Origin: DATFFO01 sp963744905
GTDB lineage: Bacteria; Actinomycetota; Acidimicrobiia; Spongiisociales; ZC4RG35
DNA length: 64,000 nucleotides
Direction of reading: 5' to 3'
Assembly (NCBI GenBank): GCA_963744905.1
Contig: CAVUUV010000004.1
Span: forward strand, 1 to 64,000
Below the pieces are notes generated by a model that made no database searches, was not told the DNA's origin, and was given only the letters and a program-made list of their open reading frames with translations. Position 1 is the first letter of the stretch, and each line of letters begins with the position of its first letter. A program made the position numbers and the translations under genes. Below are positions 42,492 through 51,422 of this stretch, piece after piece.

Positions 42492-43075
42492 CCCAGCAGG
42501 GTTGCGACCGTGGCGGCGAGGTCGTCGTATGCCCCTTCGCCGATGTGGTCGAAGCGGATGTGACCGTTCCGATCCAGGACGTAGATGCGGGGCCAGTAGG
42601 CGGGGCTGCCCTGCCAGGCGAAGAAGTTCTTCTTCCTGGTGTCGAGGGCGATCGGCCAGGTCACGCCGAGTTCCTGGGCGGCAACGGAGATGGCCTCGGG
42701 GTCTTTCTCGTAATCGAACTCCGGTGAGTGGACACCCACGATCTCGAAGTCATCGCCCCGGTGCTCGGCGTAGAGCTGCTGGAGGCGGGGAAGGGTGTGC
42801 TTGCAGTTGATACAGCCGAAGGTCCAGAACTCCACCACGACCACCTTGCCTCGCAGTTCTTCGAGCGAACCGATGTCGGTCTGGAGCCATCCATCCAGTT
42901 CGGTCAGTTCCCTGGCCTTCCCGAGATCGGGGAGGGTGGTGGGCGGCGGCGGTGACGTGGTGGGTGGATCGGGGTCTATTGTCGGAACGACCGGTGTCTC
43001 GGTTGGTGACGTTCCACTTCCACATGCCGCGGTCATGAGAACGATCCCAACCAGGGCGGCCAGCAGACGGGTCAT
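42488..43075 (-). CDS. TlpA/ResA-like thioredoxin-fold lipoprotein
   Basis: About 195 residues from ATG 43075 (MTRLLAALVG; a longer frame upstream lacks a good start). Lipobox TAAC puts the lipid on Cys18, followed by a Thr/Pro linker. The thioredoxin domain has FWTFGCINCKHTLP (Cys88 and Cys91), VVGVHSPEFDYEKDP, and the cis-Pro region in GSPAYWPRIYVLD. It probably reduces disulfides outside the membrane, for cytochrome c maturation or wall proteins. It is coupled to the CcdA-like gene. Confidence 0.88.
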   Translation of the reverse strand: MTRLLAALVGIVLMTAACGSGTSPTETPVVPTIDPDPPTTSPPPPTTLPDLGKARELTELDGWLQTDIGSLEELRGKVVVVEFWTFGCINCKHTLPRLQQLYAEHRGDDFEIVGVHSPEFDYEKDPEAISVAAQELGVTWPIALDTRKKNFFAWQGSPAYWPRIYVLDRNGHIRFDHIGEGAYDDLAATVATLLG

Positions 43076-43248
43076 AGCCCAATGCTGCCATGCGCCAGCC
43101 GCCAACCAGGGCTCGCTGCGATTACAAAAGGCGAAACTGAGTTGCACGGAGAAGTCTCACGCCGAGACCGGCCACCGGGCGCCCCTCCCGAGGAGGATCT
43201 GCGGCGCCCCGGACGCACCAGCACACCGGCTCGCTTAGGATCGGTTCC

Positions 43249-43620
43249 ATGACCGACCAGCCCGAGGACCGACCAGGAGCCCAGCCGGAGACAGAGTCTT
43301 CGCACACCGACGAGTGGGGTTCGCCAAGCGAGACCGCTGCCCCACCTCCGGCGGTCCAGACCGGGTCCGGCATCCCCTGGCGCCTGACGCTGTTCCTACT
43401 CTTGACGGTGGTCGTGGTCATCTTCGCCGTCCAGAACACCCAGGACGTGCAGCTCAGATTCCTGGGCTGGTCGTGGACCCTCCCCCTGGTGATCATCATC
43501 CTCATCGCCGTGGTGGTCTCGGTGATCCTCGACGAGGTGCTGGGAGGAATCATCAAACGGCAGCGGGCCAAACGTCAGAGGGAAAAGGCCGAACTGGAGC
43601 ACCTTCGCAACCAGTCCTAG
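43249..43620 (+). CDS. LapA (DUF1049)-family small membrane protein
   Basis: A 123-residue protein: a hydrophilic acidic N-terminus (~40 residues), two transmembrane helices joined by the signature AVQNTQDVQLRFLGWSWTLP, and a basic C-terminal helix (IIKRQRAKRQREKAELEHL). This is the DUF1049/LapA pattern. The last base of its TAG stop coincides with the first base of MITE copy 2, so the stop codon is created at the insertion boundary. Confidence 0.82.
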   Translation: MTDQPEDRPGAQPETESSHTDEWGSPSETAAPPPAVQTGSGIPWRLTLFLLLTVVVVIFAVQNTQDVQLRFLGWSWTLPLVIIILIAVVVSVILDEVLGGIIKRQRAKRQREKAELEHLRNQS

Positions 43621-43781
43621 GAGCCTGTTGGATAATGCCGTTGCTCGGATTGGCGGCCAGGCGCGCCAGCCGCAAGGCCGAGGTTTCGCCACTCCTTGTG
43701 CCGGAATGGCGGGGCCGAGAACGCAGTGGGTGGTGATGTATGGTCGTCAAGATGGGTGACATGCATTGTTCAACGGGCTCC
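43620..43781. mobile_element. 162-bp MITE-like element, copy 2
   Basis: Identical in length to copy 1 and differing at three positions (T at 43739 and 43747 and G in the right repeat CAACGGGCTCC). The ends are GGAGCCTGTTG and CAACGGGCTCC. Flanks do not give a clean direct duplication. It has no coding capacity of its own and lies between the lapA-like gene and the LEA-like gene. Confidence 0.88.
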
Positions 43782-43861
43782 CAGTGGCGGGTCGTGTGTC
43801 TCTCGTATCGGCCCAACCCGCTGTCTAACTAGTCTGGAGTCAACCAAGAGAGGAGAGTTCC

Positions 43862-44326
43862 ATGGCGCTCATGGACACCCTGAAAGGCTGGTTCGGCAAG
43901 GCGAAAGAGGCCACCGAGGACGCCGCCGAGAAGGCCAAGCCCATGATGGAAAAGGCCAAAGAAGCCGCCGGCGAAGCCGCAGAAAGGGCCAAGCCCATGA
44001 TGGAAAAGGCCAAAGAAGCCGCCGGCGAAGCCGCAGAAAGGGCCAAGCCCATGATGGAAAAGGCCAAAGAAGCCGCCGGCGAAGCCGCAGAGAAGGCCAA
44101 GCCCATGATGGAAAAGGCCAAAGAAGCCGCCGCCGACACGGTGGCCTCGGCCAAGGAAGCCATGGCTGAGACCACCCGAAGCGCCGCCGAGAGCGTGACC
44201 GAAACGGCCGCTGAAACGGCGCAGAAGGTGTCAGACTCGGCCCAGGAAGTCGCCGAGACGGCGAAAGAGAAGGCGGCCGAGGTGGTGGACGAGGCCTCCG
44301 GCGCCGGCGAAGACTCCACTTCCTGA
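43862..44326 (+). CDS. LEA-like, lysine/alanine/glutamate-rich repeat protein
   Basis: A 154-residue, highly charged protein with no hydrophobic core. After a short N-terminal amphipathic helix (LKGWFGKAKEATED) it has four copies of an 18-residue unit (KAKPMMEKAKEAAGEAAE, about residues 23-92), then degenerate A-E-T/S-rich repeats. The pattern resembles late-embryogenesis-abundant or apolipoprotein-like amphipathic helices, associated with desiccation or membrane protection. A good AGAGGAGAG ribosome site precedes the ATG. The mannosylglycerate synthase nearby is another stress-protectant gene, which is suggestive only. Confidence 0.75.
   Translation: MALMDTLKGWFGKAKEATEDAAEKAKPMMEKAKEAAGEAAERAKPMMEKAKEAAGEAAERAKPMMEKAKEAAGEAAEKAKPMMEKAKEAAADTVASAKEAMAETTRSAAESVTETAAETAQKVSDSAQEVAETAKEKAAEVVDEASGAGEDSTS
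43928..44137 (+). repeat. Four in-frame 54-bp tandem repeats in the LEA-like gene
   Basis: Units begin at 43928, 43982, 44036 and 44090 (54-bp spacing) and are almost identical, differing mainly at GAG/GAA and AAG/AGG at the start of each unit. The near-identity suggests recent expansion and possible copy-number variation. Confidence 0.92.
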
Positions 44327-44342
44327 CCCGGGTCCGGTCTCC

Positions 44343-45524
44343 ATGGGTAGGGTTTCCCAGCGCCTCAGCGCCATTTCCGAGTCGGCCACTATGGCCATAT
44401 CGGCCAAGGCAGCCGCTCTCAAGGCGGCAGGTGAGGACGTGGTCAGCTTTGGGGCAGGTGAGCCCGACTTCTCGACCCCCGACCACATAGTCGAGGCGGC
44501 GATCCGGGCGGCCCGGGACCCCGCCAACCATCACTACACGGCCGCCGCCGGACTCTCTGAGTTACGGGAGGCGGTGACGGCCAATGCCCGCACCTATTCC
44601 GGCATCGACAGCGCCCCATCACAGGTACTCATCACCAACGGCGGAAAACAGGCCGTATACACGGCCATGGCGGCTCTGCTCGACCCGGGAGACGAAGCGC
44701 TGCTGCCCAGCCCCTACTGGGTGACCTATCCCGAGGCCGTCTCCCTGACCGGAGCCATCCCGATCCAGGTTCCCACCACCATCGACGACGGGTTCAAGCT
44801 CACTCCGGAGCTGCTGGAGAGATACAGGACCCCCGCCACCAAGCTCCTGGTCTTCGTCTCTCCCTCCAACCCCACCGGGGCCGTCTACTCCCCGGCCGAG
44901 GTCCGGGCCGTCGGCGAGTGGGCCGCCCAGAGCGGCGTGTGGATCCTGACAGACGAGATCTATCAGCGCCTCGTCTACGGAGACGCCAGATTCACCAGCC
45001 TGCCCGGTACGGTGCCCGAGCTGGAGGACCGCTGGGTGGTGGTCAACGGCGTGGCCAAGTCATACGCCATGACCGGCTGGCGGGTGGGTTGGTTGATCGG
45101 GCCGCCGGATGTGGTGGCGGCCTCGATCCGGCTCCAGTCCCATCTCACTTCGAACGTCTCCAACATCAGCCAGCGAGCCGCCCTGAGTGCGCTGACGGGC
45201 CCCCAGCAGGTAGTCGAGGAAATGCGGCTCGGCTTCGACCGCCGCCGGCGCCGAATGGTGGAGATGATGGCCCAGATCGACGGGGTGCGATGCCTGGAGC
45301 CGCAGGGAGCCTTTTACGTGTTCCCCGACCTGGGGGCGTTCCTCGGCGACAGATTCCCCACGACACTGGATCTCGCCGCCTGGATCCTCGACGAGGCCGG
45401 GGTGGCCATCGTGCCGGGAGAGGCTTTCGGCGCCCCCGGCTACGCCCGCCTGTCTTACGCCCTGGCCGATGACGCTCTGGAAAAGGGCGTGGACCGGATG
45501 GCACGGGCTCTGGCCTCCCTCTGA
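44343..45524 (+). CDS. Class I PLP-dependent aminotransferase (aspartate aminotransferase-like)
   Basis: A 393-residue fold-type I enzyme. Markers are SFGAGEPDFSTPDHI, YTAAAGLSELREAV, TNGGKQAVYTAMAALLDPGD, PSPYWVTYPEA, SPSNPTGAVYS, DEIYQRLVYGD and the PLP lysine in GVAKSYAMTGWRVG (about Lys238). The group I-gamma spacing suggests aspartate aminotransferase, some members of which also use prephenate. It starts 16 bp after the LEA-like gene. Confidence 0.92.
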   Translation: MGRVSQRLSAISESATMAISAKAAALKAAGEDVVSFGAGEPDFSTPDHIVEAAIRAARDPANHHYTAAAGLSELREAVTANARTYSGIDSAPSQVLITNGGKQAVYTAMAALLDPGDEALLPSPYWVTYPEAVSLTGAIPIQVPTTIDDGFKLTPELLERYRTPATKLLVFVSPSNPTGAVYSPAEVRAVGEWAAQSGVWILTDEIYQRLVYGDARFTSLPGTVPELEDRWVVVNGVAKSYAMTGWRVGWLIGPPDVVAASIRLQSHLTSNVSNISQRAALSALTGPQQVVEEMRLGFDRRRRRMVEMMAQIDGVRCLEPQGAFYVFPDLGAFLGDRFPTTLDLAAWILDEAGVAIVPGEAFGAPGYARLSYALADDALEKGVDRMARALASL

Positions 45525-45558
45525 TTGGAGGGTCGGTCGGGCCGCCTACACTCCTGCC

Positions 45559-46641
45559 ATGGTCGAACTCGGGCACGCCGCCAAGGCAATGGTGCTCGTC
45601 GAGCCACGGCAGCTGGCCGCCACCAAGATCCCGTCACAGGAAGTCGAGGCGGGCGGTTGGCTGGCCGTCGAGGCGACTGCCATCTCAGGATCGGATGTCC
45701 AGGCGTGGCATGGCGAGCGAAGAGAGGTGCAATACCCTCTCATCCCCGGTCATCAGGTAGTGGGGCGAATCGCGGTGGCGGACGACACCATCCCCTTCGA
45801 GATAGGAACCCGGGTGGTGCTGGAACCCGGGATCAGGTGCGGGCGTTGTAACCGCTGCCGTCACGGCCTCGCCACCTGCCAGTTCCGGCGCCCCTCCAAC
45901 ACCTACGGCCTGATCCCCTCCACCGAGCCGCCCGCCCTGTGGGGCGGAATGGCCGAGTATCTCTATATCGATCCTTCCGCCACCATCCACGCCGTCACCG
46001 ATGACGTTCCGGCCGAGGTAGCCACCTCGGTCCACTCCCTCGCCACCGGCCACACCTGGGCCGTCGAGCTGCCCGCCCTCCACCCCGGTGAGCGGGTTCT
46101 CATCCTGGGACCAGGACCGCGCGGCCTGGCCTGCGTCCTGGCCGCCAAGGCGGCCGGCGCCTCCTGGGTGGGCGTGACCGGGCTGTCACATGATCGCGAC
46201 CGCCTCGACCTGGCCCAGCGGCTGGGGGCAGACCTGACCATCGACGTCGAACGCCACTCCGACCTCGCCACCGTTATCGCCGACGACACCGGTTGTCGTC
46301 CGGACGTGGTCGTCGACGTGACCTCCGATGACCCGGAGGCGGTCTTCTCCGCTTTCGACATAGTCCGTTCGGGCGGCAGGGTGGTCCTGGCTTCCACCAA
46401 GGGCAACCGGGCCCTTCACTTCTTCTCCGATGTCCTCGTCGCCAAACAACTGACGGTGCGGGGAGCGATGGGAGCATCAAGCGACAGCTACCGATGGGCC
46501 ACCCAGCGTCTCGCCAACGACGATCGAGTCGACAGTCTCGTCTCACATCAGTTCCCGCTCGATGAGGCCCAGCGGGCCATGCAGGCGGCTGCGGGAATGC
46601 TGGGCCACGATGAGCTGATCGCCGTGGCAGTCACCTTCTAG
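45559..46641 (+). CDS. Zinc-dependent medium-chain alcohol dehydrogenase
   Basis: A 360-residue MDR enzyme from ATG 45559. The catalytic-zinc motif reads GHQVVGRI (Gln in place of the usual Glu of GHE). The structural zinc site is GIRCGRCNRCRHGLATC with four cysteines. The Rossmann part has LILGPGPRGLACVLAAKAAG and VDVTSDDPEAV. An Asp at the catalytic Cys position (SGSDVQAWHG) is notable, so the first metal ligand is not Cys. Substrate unknown. It is 34 bp downstream of the aminotransferase gene. Confidence 0.85.
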   Translation: MVELGHAAKAMVLVEPRQLAATKIPSQEVEAGGWLAVEATAISGSDVQAWHGERREVQYPLIPGHQVVGRIAVADDTIPFEIGTRVVLEPGIRCGRCNRCRHGLATCQFRRPSNTYGLIPSTEPPALWGGMAEYLYIDPSATIHAVTDDVPAEVATSVHSLATGHTWAVELPALHPGERVLILGPGPRGLACVLAAKAAGASWVGVTGLSHDRDRLDLAQRLGADLTIDVERHSDLATVIADDTGCRPDVVVDVTSDDPEAVFSAFDIVRSGGRVVLASTKGNRALHFFSDVLVAKQLTVRGAMGASSDSYRWATQRLANDDRVDSLVSHQFPLDEAQRAMQAAAGMLGHDELIAVAVTF

Positions 46642-46651
46642 AAGCGGGCGC

Positions 46652-47899
46652 TTGGTCCCCCGGACCGCATCTGAGCCTCGTCCAAGGAGACGTTCCACGG
46701 CGTCGTGGGTGCTGTACGACCTGGCTAACACCATCTTCGCCCTGGGGGTGATCGGCCTCTATTTCCCCGCCTGGATGAGCGAGCAGGGCCTTCCCGATGT
46801 CACCTTGTCGGTGGTGGAGGCCGTTGCCGGCCTGACGGTGGTATTCCTGGCCCCGTGGGCCGGGGCCCGCAGCGACGCCCGGGGCCGCAAGGTCCCCACT
46901 CTGGCCATGACCACGACCGGAGCAATCCTCGCCACCGCCATCCTCGCCCGGGGACCCGTGGGTGTGTCTTTCCTGGCATTGGGCGTGGCCCTCGTCTTCT
47001 TCAATATCGGCTCCGTGGTCTACGACGCCCTCCTTCCCGACGTCTCCACCCCGGTCACCCGGGGCACGGTCTCCGGCATCGGGGTCGGAGTCGGCTACCT
47101 GGGCTCTTTCGTCGGGCTGGCATTGGGAACTCTGGCGCTCGAGGTGTGGCACCTGGGATATCCGGCCACCTTCCAGCTACTGGCCGCCGGTTTCCTCCTC
47201 TTCGCCCTCCCCTCGTTCCTGTTCATCGACGAGCCGGCCCGGTCCTCCCATACCGCCCCCGGATTGAAGGAGGTGGCAGGGCGCCTCGTTCGATCGTGGC
47301 GCTCGGCCTCGCACATGCCCGGGATGGTGAGGTTCCTGCTGGGAAGGTTCCTCTACACCGACGCCATCAATACCCTCATCGGAGGCTTCCTGGCCATCTA
47401 CGCCATCAATGAGCTGGGTTTGACTTCGGTCCAGACCCGCAACCTGCTCGGAGTGGCCATCGCCGCCGCCATACCTGGTGGTCTACTGTCGGGACGTGCG
47501 GTGCGTCGTTTCGGAGCGCTGGCGGTGCTGGAGGGAGCACTCTTCACCTGGATCACGGCTCTGGTCGTCGGCATCCTCGCCGGGGCCACGCACACGGTCT
47601 GGCCGGCCTGGGTGCTGGCCCCTCTGGGGGGAATCGCTCTCGGATCGACCTGGACCGCGGATCGGGTATTGATGACCGAGCTCAGCCCCCGCGAAGCACT
47701 GGGCGAGATGTACGGCCTCTACGCCACGGTGGGGAGGTTCGCCACCATCCTCGGTCCTCTGGTCTGGGCTTTGATCGTCGACGGCCTGGGCCTGTCTCGA
47801 GAATGGGCGTTGGGAGCCCTGGCCCTGTTCGTGATGGCAGCAGCCTTTGTGATCGTCGGTTTGCGGAGAGTCGATCAGATCCGGCGATCGTCCGTGTAG
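46652..47899 (+). CDS. UMF1/Atg22-type MFS transporter
   Basis: A 415-residue, 12-helix permease. The N-terminal WVLYDLANTIFALGVIGLYF and the first cytoplasmic loop GARSDARGRKVP are diagnostic of the UMF1/Atg22-like branch, and SGIGVGVGYLGSFVGLA follows. The start is a TTG (46652) 10 bp after the dehydrogenase gene. Substrate unknown; related proteins export amino acids or other small molecules. Its 3' end overlaps the convergent ADP-ribosylglycohydrolase-like gene by 25 bp. Confidence 0.82.
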   Translation: MVPRTASEPRPRRRSTASWVLYDLANTIFALGVIGLYFPAWMSEQGLPDVTLSVVEAVAGLTVVFLAPWAGARSDARGRKVPTLAMTTTGAILATAILARGPVGVSFLALGVALVFFNIGSVVYDALLPDVSTPVTRGTVSGIGVGVGYLGSFVGLALGTLALEVWHLGYPATFQLLAAGFLLFALPSFLFIDEPARSSHTAPGLKEVAGRLVRSWRSASHMPGMVRFLLGRFLYTDAINTLIGGFLAIYAINELGLTSVQTRNLLGVAIAAAIPGGLLSGRAVRRFGALAVLEGALFTWITALVVGILAGATHTVWPAWVLAPLGGIALGSTWTADRVLMTELSPREALGEMYGLYATVGRFATILGPLVWALIVDGLGLSREWALGALALFVMAAAFVIVGLRRVDQIRRSSV

Positions 47900-48831
47900 G
47901 TGAGTCGCTGCTCGACCGCGAACGGAACCGGTAGATCGGCCAGGTCTCGGCTGCCTGCGATGAGACGCTGGCCGATGGCCACGAACCAGGTGTCATTGGG
48001 GATCGACCAGGGCCAGACCCGTACCCCGACCCGGGCCCCGACCACGGCGCCGACCAGGGCGGCGAGATCGCTCCCACCTGCCTCAGCCGCCTGGGCGATG
48101 GTCTGGGTGGCCTCCCTCTCGGCCGGCGCCGCCAGGGCTATGCCGGCGGCCGCCAGTCCCAGGGGATCGTCGCCCAAGGCGGAGAGGAGCCCGGTCATTT
48201 CCTCTCCCACCAGGGCGCCCGCCAGCCGCAACCGCTCGACCACCTCCCCCATCCGGTCGAGCCGGGAGAAGCGGAACTCTTCGAGGCGGATGCGGTCGGC
48301 AGCCCGCGTGGCCACGTCGGCCACTGCCATCAGCATGTCCCGCCCGTTCTGGGCGAAGCATCCCGCCGCCACCGCGGCCGCAGAGGCTGCGGCGATGACG
48401 GCCGTGGAGCCGTCCAGATGGGTGAGGCGGGCGGTCTCCAGGGCCGCCTCCACCAGTTCGTCCGGGCGTCGACGAAACCACATGCCCACCGGTGCCACCC
48501 GCACGGCCGGGTCGAGGCCGGGTTCGGTGGCGAAGACGGGCTCGCCCGCCCGACTCGAATCGAGCCATTGCCGCAGCTGGGGAGATGAAGACCTGAATAC
48601 CGAGGGCGCATCGTGGTCCCCGTCCATCTCGGTCATTTCCTCCGCCAGCGTCTCGCGGTCGATCTCGCCGTGACGGATCAGGTGGTAGGCGACCACGACG
48701 GCCTGCTGGGTAGTGGCCGAATATCCTTGAGTCGAAGCTCCGCCCAACACGTCGCCGCCGGCAAGGCACAGCATGGCTCCAACTCCCTCGCCGACGGGGA
48801 GGGAGAAACGGGAACCGCCTCCGTCACTCAT
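47875..48831 (-). CDS. ADP-ribosylglycohydrolase (DraG)-like protein lacking the metal-binding acidic motifs
   Basis: A 318-residue all-helical protein. GVGAMLCLAGGDVLGG at the N-terminus, VRVAPVGMWFRR...ARLTHLDGSTAVIAAASAAA, and the C-terminal LAALVGAVVGARVGVRVWP follow DraG-family helices in order. The motifs that hold the two Mg2+ ions are changed: the TDDT-like site reads SATTQ and the GGDTDT-like site reads GGSDLAAL. It is therefore likely a pseudoenzyme or has a different role. Convergent overlap with the UMF1-type gene. Confidence 0.7.
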   Translation of the reverse strand: MSDGGGSRFSLPVGEGVGAMLCLAGGDVLGGASTQGYSATTQQAVVVAYHLIRHGEIDRETLAEEMTEMDGDHDAPSVFRSSSPQLRQWLDSSRAGEPVFATEPGLDPAVRVAPVGMWFRRRPDELVEAALETARLTHLDGSTAVIAAASAAAVAAGCFAQNGRDMLMAVADVATRAADRIRLEEFRFSRLDRMGEVVERLRLAGALVGEEMTGLLSALGDDPLGLAAAGIALAAPAEREATQTIAQAAEAGGSDLAALVGAVVGARVGVRVWPWSIPNDTWFVAIGQRLIAGSRDLADLPVPFAVEQRLTYTDDRRI

Positions 48832-49083
48832 CGCCGCCAGGTTATCCCGATCGAGGCAGAGTCTCTACAGGTCCTCGGGCCTACGTCCGGAGGCGGATAC
48901 GCTCTCCTTCTTTGGACGCCGGCGAACGCCCCACCCGTTCTTTCGACGTCGGCGAACGCATAGCGACGGTGACGGTCCAAAGAAGGGGGGAGGCGTCCCT
49001 GCACGTCCAAAGTACCGTCTCCGGCTCGGCCCAGCCCCGCCTACCTGGCCCATCCCCGCCCGACCTAGGCTCCGGTCCATCAC
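48832..49083. other. Intergenic region between divergent genes, containing dispersed repeat copy E
   Basis: A 252-bp divergent gap. Its centre is repeat copy E; the outer parts show no other structure I can support. Confidence 0.5.
48906..49014 (+). repeat. Dispersed palindromic element, copy E
   Basis: Forward units TTCTTTGGACGCCGGCGAAC and TTCTTTCGACGTCGGCGAAC, then GCATAGCGACGGTGACGG, then inverted units (ACGGTCCAAAGAA and ACGTCCAAAGTA). It lies in the gap between a divergent gene pair and is the most diverged copy. Confidence 0.88.
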
Positions 49084-50016
49084 ATGGCCTCCTTGATGTT
49101 GGTCGCCAACCCGGCGGCATCTCAATTCACCGGCGGCGCCCACCGGGACATCCTCCACATCCTCTCGGCGCGCCACAAGGTGGAAGCGGTGTGGCCCCGT
49201 TCGGCTCTCCACGCCCGCGACATCGCCGCCGACGCGGTCACGGCGGGCTTCGACGGCGTGATCGCCATGGGCGGTGACGGTGTCGTGCACCAGGTGGCCC
49301 AGGCTCTCGTCGGCACCGAGGTCTTCATGGGAGTCGTGCCGGCCGGCACCACCAACGTGTTCGCCCGCCAGATCGGCCTGCCCGACAAGCCCGTCAAGGC
49401 CGCCCGTCACCTGGGAGGGGAGATAAACCTGAGCCGCATGGCGGTCGTCGAGGTGGAATCTACGCATCCAGACGGCACCTCATCGGTGTCAGACGCCCTG
49501 TTCGCCATCGGGGTGGGGATGGACGCCGAAGTCGTGGCCGCCGCCGAGACCGAGCCTTACCGCAAGTATCGCTTCGGTGGGATTCACTATGCCCGCACTG
49601 CCCTCAGCCTTCTGTGGCGCGATATTCGGCGGCGCAGGCCGGGCCTGACCGCCCGCCAGGACGACCGCACGGCACCCGCTGTGGCAGTGATGGTCCAGTT
49701 CCACAGCGCCTTCACCTACTTCGGACACCGACCCCTCAAATTCGAACCGGCCCACCCGGATCCGATGACGGCCCTGGTCATCCGGGCCCTGCCCTGGAGA
49801 CGGGCACCCGCGGTCCTGCGACACCTAGTCTCGTCGAGCCTGGAGAAGGTATCGGGGATCGAGGTCTGGTCCCATGTCAGCCAGATGACGGTGGAGGCCG
49901 ACCCTCCCGCCCTGCACGAAGTCGACGGTGAGGTGCTGGGCCAGATCACCAGGGTGATCCTCACCTTCCGGCCCGACGCCCTCTGGGTGGCGGTACCGCC
50001 TCATCGGCCTTCCTGA
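49084..50016 (+). CDS. Diacylglycerol kinase-family lipid kinase
   Basis: A 310-residue kinase of the DagK/YegS type. The catalytic domain has NPAAS (9-13), AMGGDGVVHQVAQAL (the GGDG nucleotide loop, about 61-75) and PAGTTNVFARQIGLP. The C-terminal beta-rich part includes GHRPLKFEPAHPDP and ALHEVDGEVLG. Members phosphorylate diacylglycerol, sphingosine or related lipids; the substrate here is not known. It faces the convergent dynamin-like pair five bases away. Confidence 0.9.
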   Translation: MASLMLVANPAASQFTGGAHRDILHILSARHKVEAVWPRSALHARDIAADAVTAGFDGVIAMGGDGVVHQVAQALVGTEVFMGVVPAGTTNVFARQIGLPDKPVKAARHLGGEINLSRMAVVEVESTHPDGTSSVSDALFAIGVGMDAEVVAAAETEPYRKYRFGGIHYARTALSLLWRDIRRRRPGLTARQDDRTAPAVAVMVQFHSAFTYFGHRPLKFEPAHPDPMTALVIRALPWRRAPAVLRHLVSSSLEKVSGIEVWSHVSQMTVEADPPALHEVDGEVLGQITRVILTFRPDALWVAVPPHRPS

Positions 50017-50021
50017 GCGAG

Positions 50022-51422
50022 TCAGCTGAGCCGGCGTTCCAGCTCGGCCAGTGCCAGATTCAGCTCTGTGGCGGCGGCGCTGGCCCCGGCCCGACGCCGG
50101 AGAACCGCGCGGAGCTTGCGTCCCAGATGGATGTCGAGCTGGTTGGAGATGGGCTCGATCAGAGCCCGGCGTCGCTCCTCGGCCAGACGGCGGGCCAGGG
50201 CGGAACGCCGAGCCGAGGACCACGTCGACAGCCCCACCCAACCCGACACCAGCACCACCAGCACGGCCACCGGCCCTGCCAGCCCCCCACCGACCCGCAC
50301 TCGATCGACGGTCCAGATCAGGGCGATGAGAACGGCCGCGGCAACGGCCCAACGCCACGAGACCATCCAGCGAGGAGAGACGGGCGTGGGCGCAGGGCGG
50401 AAGGCACCCGAGTTCTCATAGGCCACCTCCACGGCTTCGGCAACCGCCTCCGGGCCCGCCTCGGCCCGCAGTGACTCCCCGGCCCCACCCGCCACTTCCC
50501 CGGCCAACTCAGCCACGAAGTGGTTGAGGCGCATCTCTGCGCCACGACGATCTCCGGCGGCGATGAGCTCGGAGGAGAGGGCCCTCTCCTCATCCCAGCG
50601 AGGGCCGAACCCGACCCCACCCGAGAGGTCGGGGGCGGAAGCCAGCCGTTGGGCCGCCTGACCGAGATCGGTGGCCAGCTTGTCGTACACGGTCCGCTTC
50701 ACGTCGACGGTTCCCTCCAGGAGCTCCATCAGCCGATCGATCCCGATGGGTGGACCCACGACGGGGTCTGCTGCCACGGGCACGATCCTGGGATCCTCGA
50801 TACCGTCGGCCTCCAGGCTCGAGGCGAGATCACCCACCAGCTCATCGACGGCTCCCGGAGAGAGACGGTCGATCTGGTTGAGGACGAAGACGAACTGACG
50901 TTGATAGGCGGCCAGGGGTCGCAGGTAGGACTCATGCAGCAGCCGGTCCTGGTACTTCTCGGGGTCGATCACCCACAGGACCAGATCGACCCGGGGCAAC
51001 AAGGCAGCCACGGTGTGTCGATGATCCACCACCACCGAGTCGGTATCCGGGAGGTCCAGCAGGGCCAGCCACGGGTACAGATCCTGGCCCACACGCTCCT
51101 CAACACCCAGGTCATCGAGAAGCCGGGTCAGTCCCGGCTCGGGATTGGCCGGGATCCAGGCCACCGGCAGACCGGTGGTGGGTCTGAGGCCGCCCGATTC
51201 GGTGACCACCTCGCCCGCCAGGGCGTTGATCAGGCTGGACTTGCCCGAACCCGTTCCCCCGGCCACCGCCCCCACCAGGGTGTCGCCCAGATACCCGGCC
51301 CGGTCTCGCACCTGGCGCACCGTGCGGGCCACGGGATCGAGGATGAGGTGATCGACCAGGCCATCGGCTGTGGCGACAACCCGGTCGAAGGCGTCCACCG
51401 CCGCCATCAGATCAGAGTGCAT
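50022..51422 (-). CDS. Dynamin-like GTPase (second gene of the pair)
   Basis: About 466 residues from ATG 51422, fixed by a strong GGAGGAG site. The G domain has GGTGSGKSSL (55-64), LLDLPDTDSVVVDHR (the DxxG/DTP region) and VLNQIDRL (an NxxD specificity element). The C-terminal half has two membrane-spanning hydrophobic segments (WAVAAAVLIALIW and GPVAVLVVLVSGWVGLS) and a helical tail, so it is likely membrane bound. It overlaps the upstream GTPase gene by 11 bp. Paired dynamins of this kind remodel or seal membranes at division in actinobacteria; that function is inferred. Confidence 0.82.
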   Translation of the reverse strand: MHSDLMAAVDAFDRVVATADGLVDHLILDPVARTVRQVRDRAGYLGDTLVGAVAGGTGSGKSSLINALAGEVVTESGGLRPTTGLPVAWIPANPEPGLTRLLDDLGVEERVGQDLYPWLALLDLPDTDSVVVDHRHTVAALLPRVDLVLWVIDPEKYQDRLLHESYLRPLAAYQRQFVFVLNQIDRLSPGAVDELVGDLASSLEADGIEDPRIVPVAADPVVGPPIGIDRLMELLEGTVDVKRTVYDKLATDLGQAAQRLASAPDLSGGVGFGPRWDEERALSSELIAAGDRRGAEMRLNHFVAELAGEVAGGAGESLRAEAGPEAVAEAVEVAYENSGAFRPAPTPVSPRWMVSWRWAVAAAVLIALIWTVDRVRVGGGLAGPVAVLVVLVSGWVGLSTWSSARRSALARRLAEERRRALIEPISNQLDIHLGRKLRAVLRRRAGASAAATELNLALAELERRLS

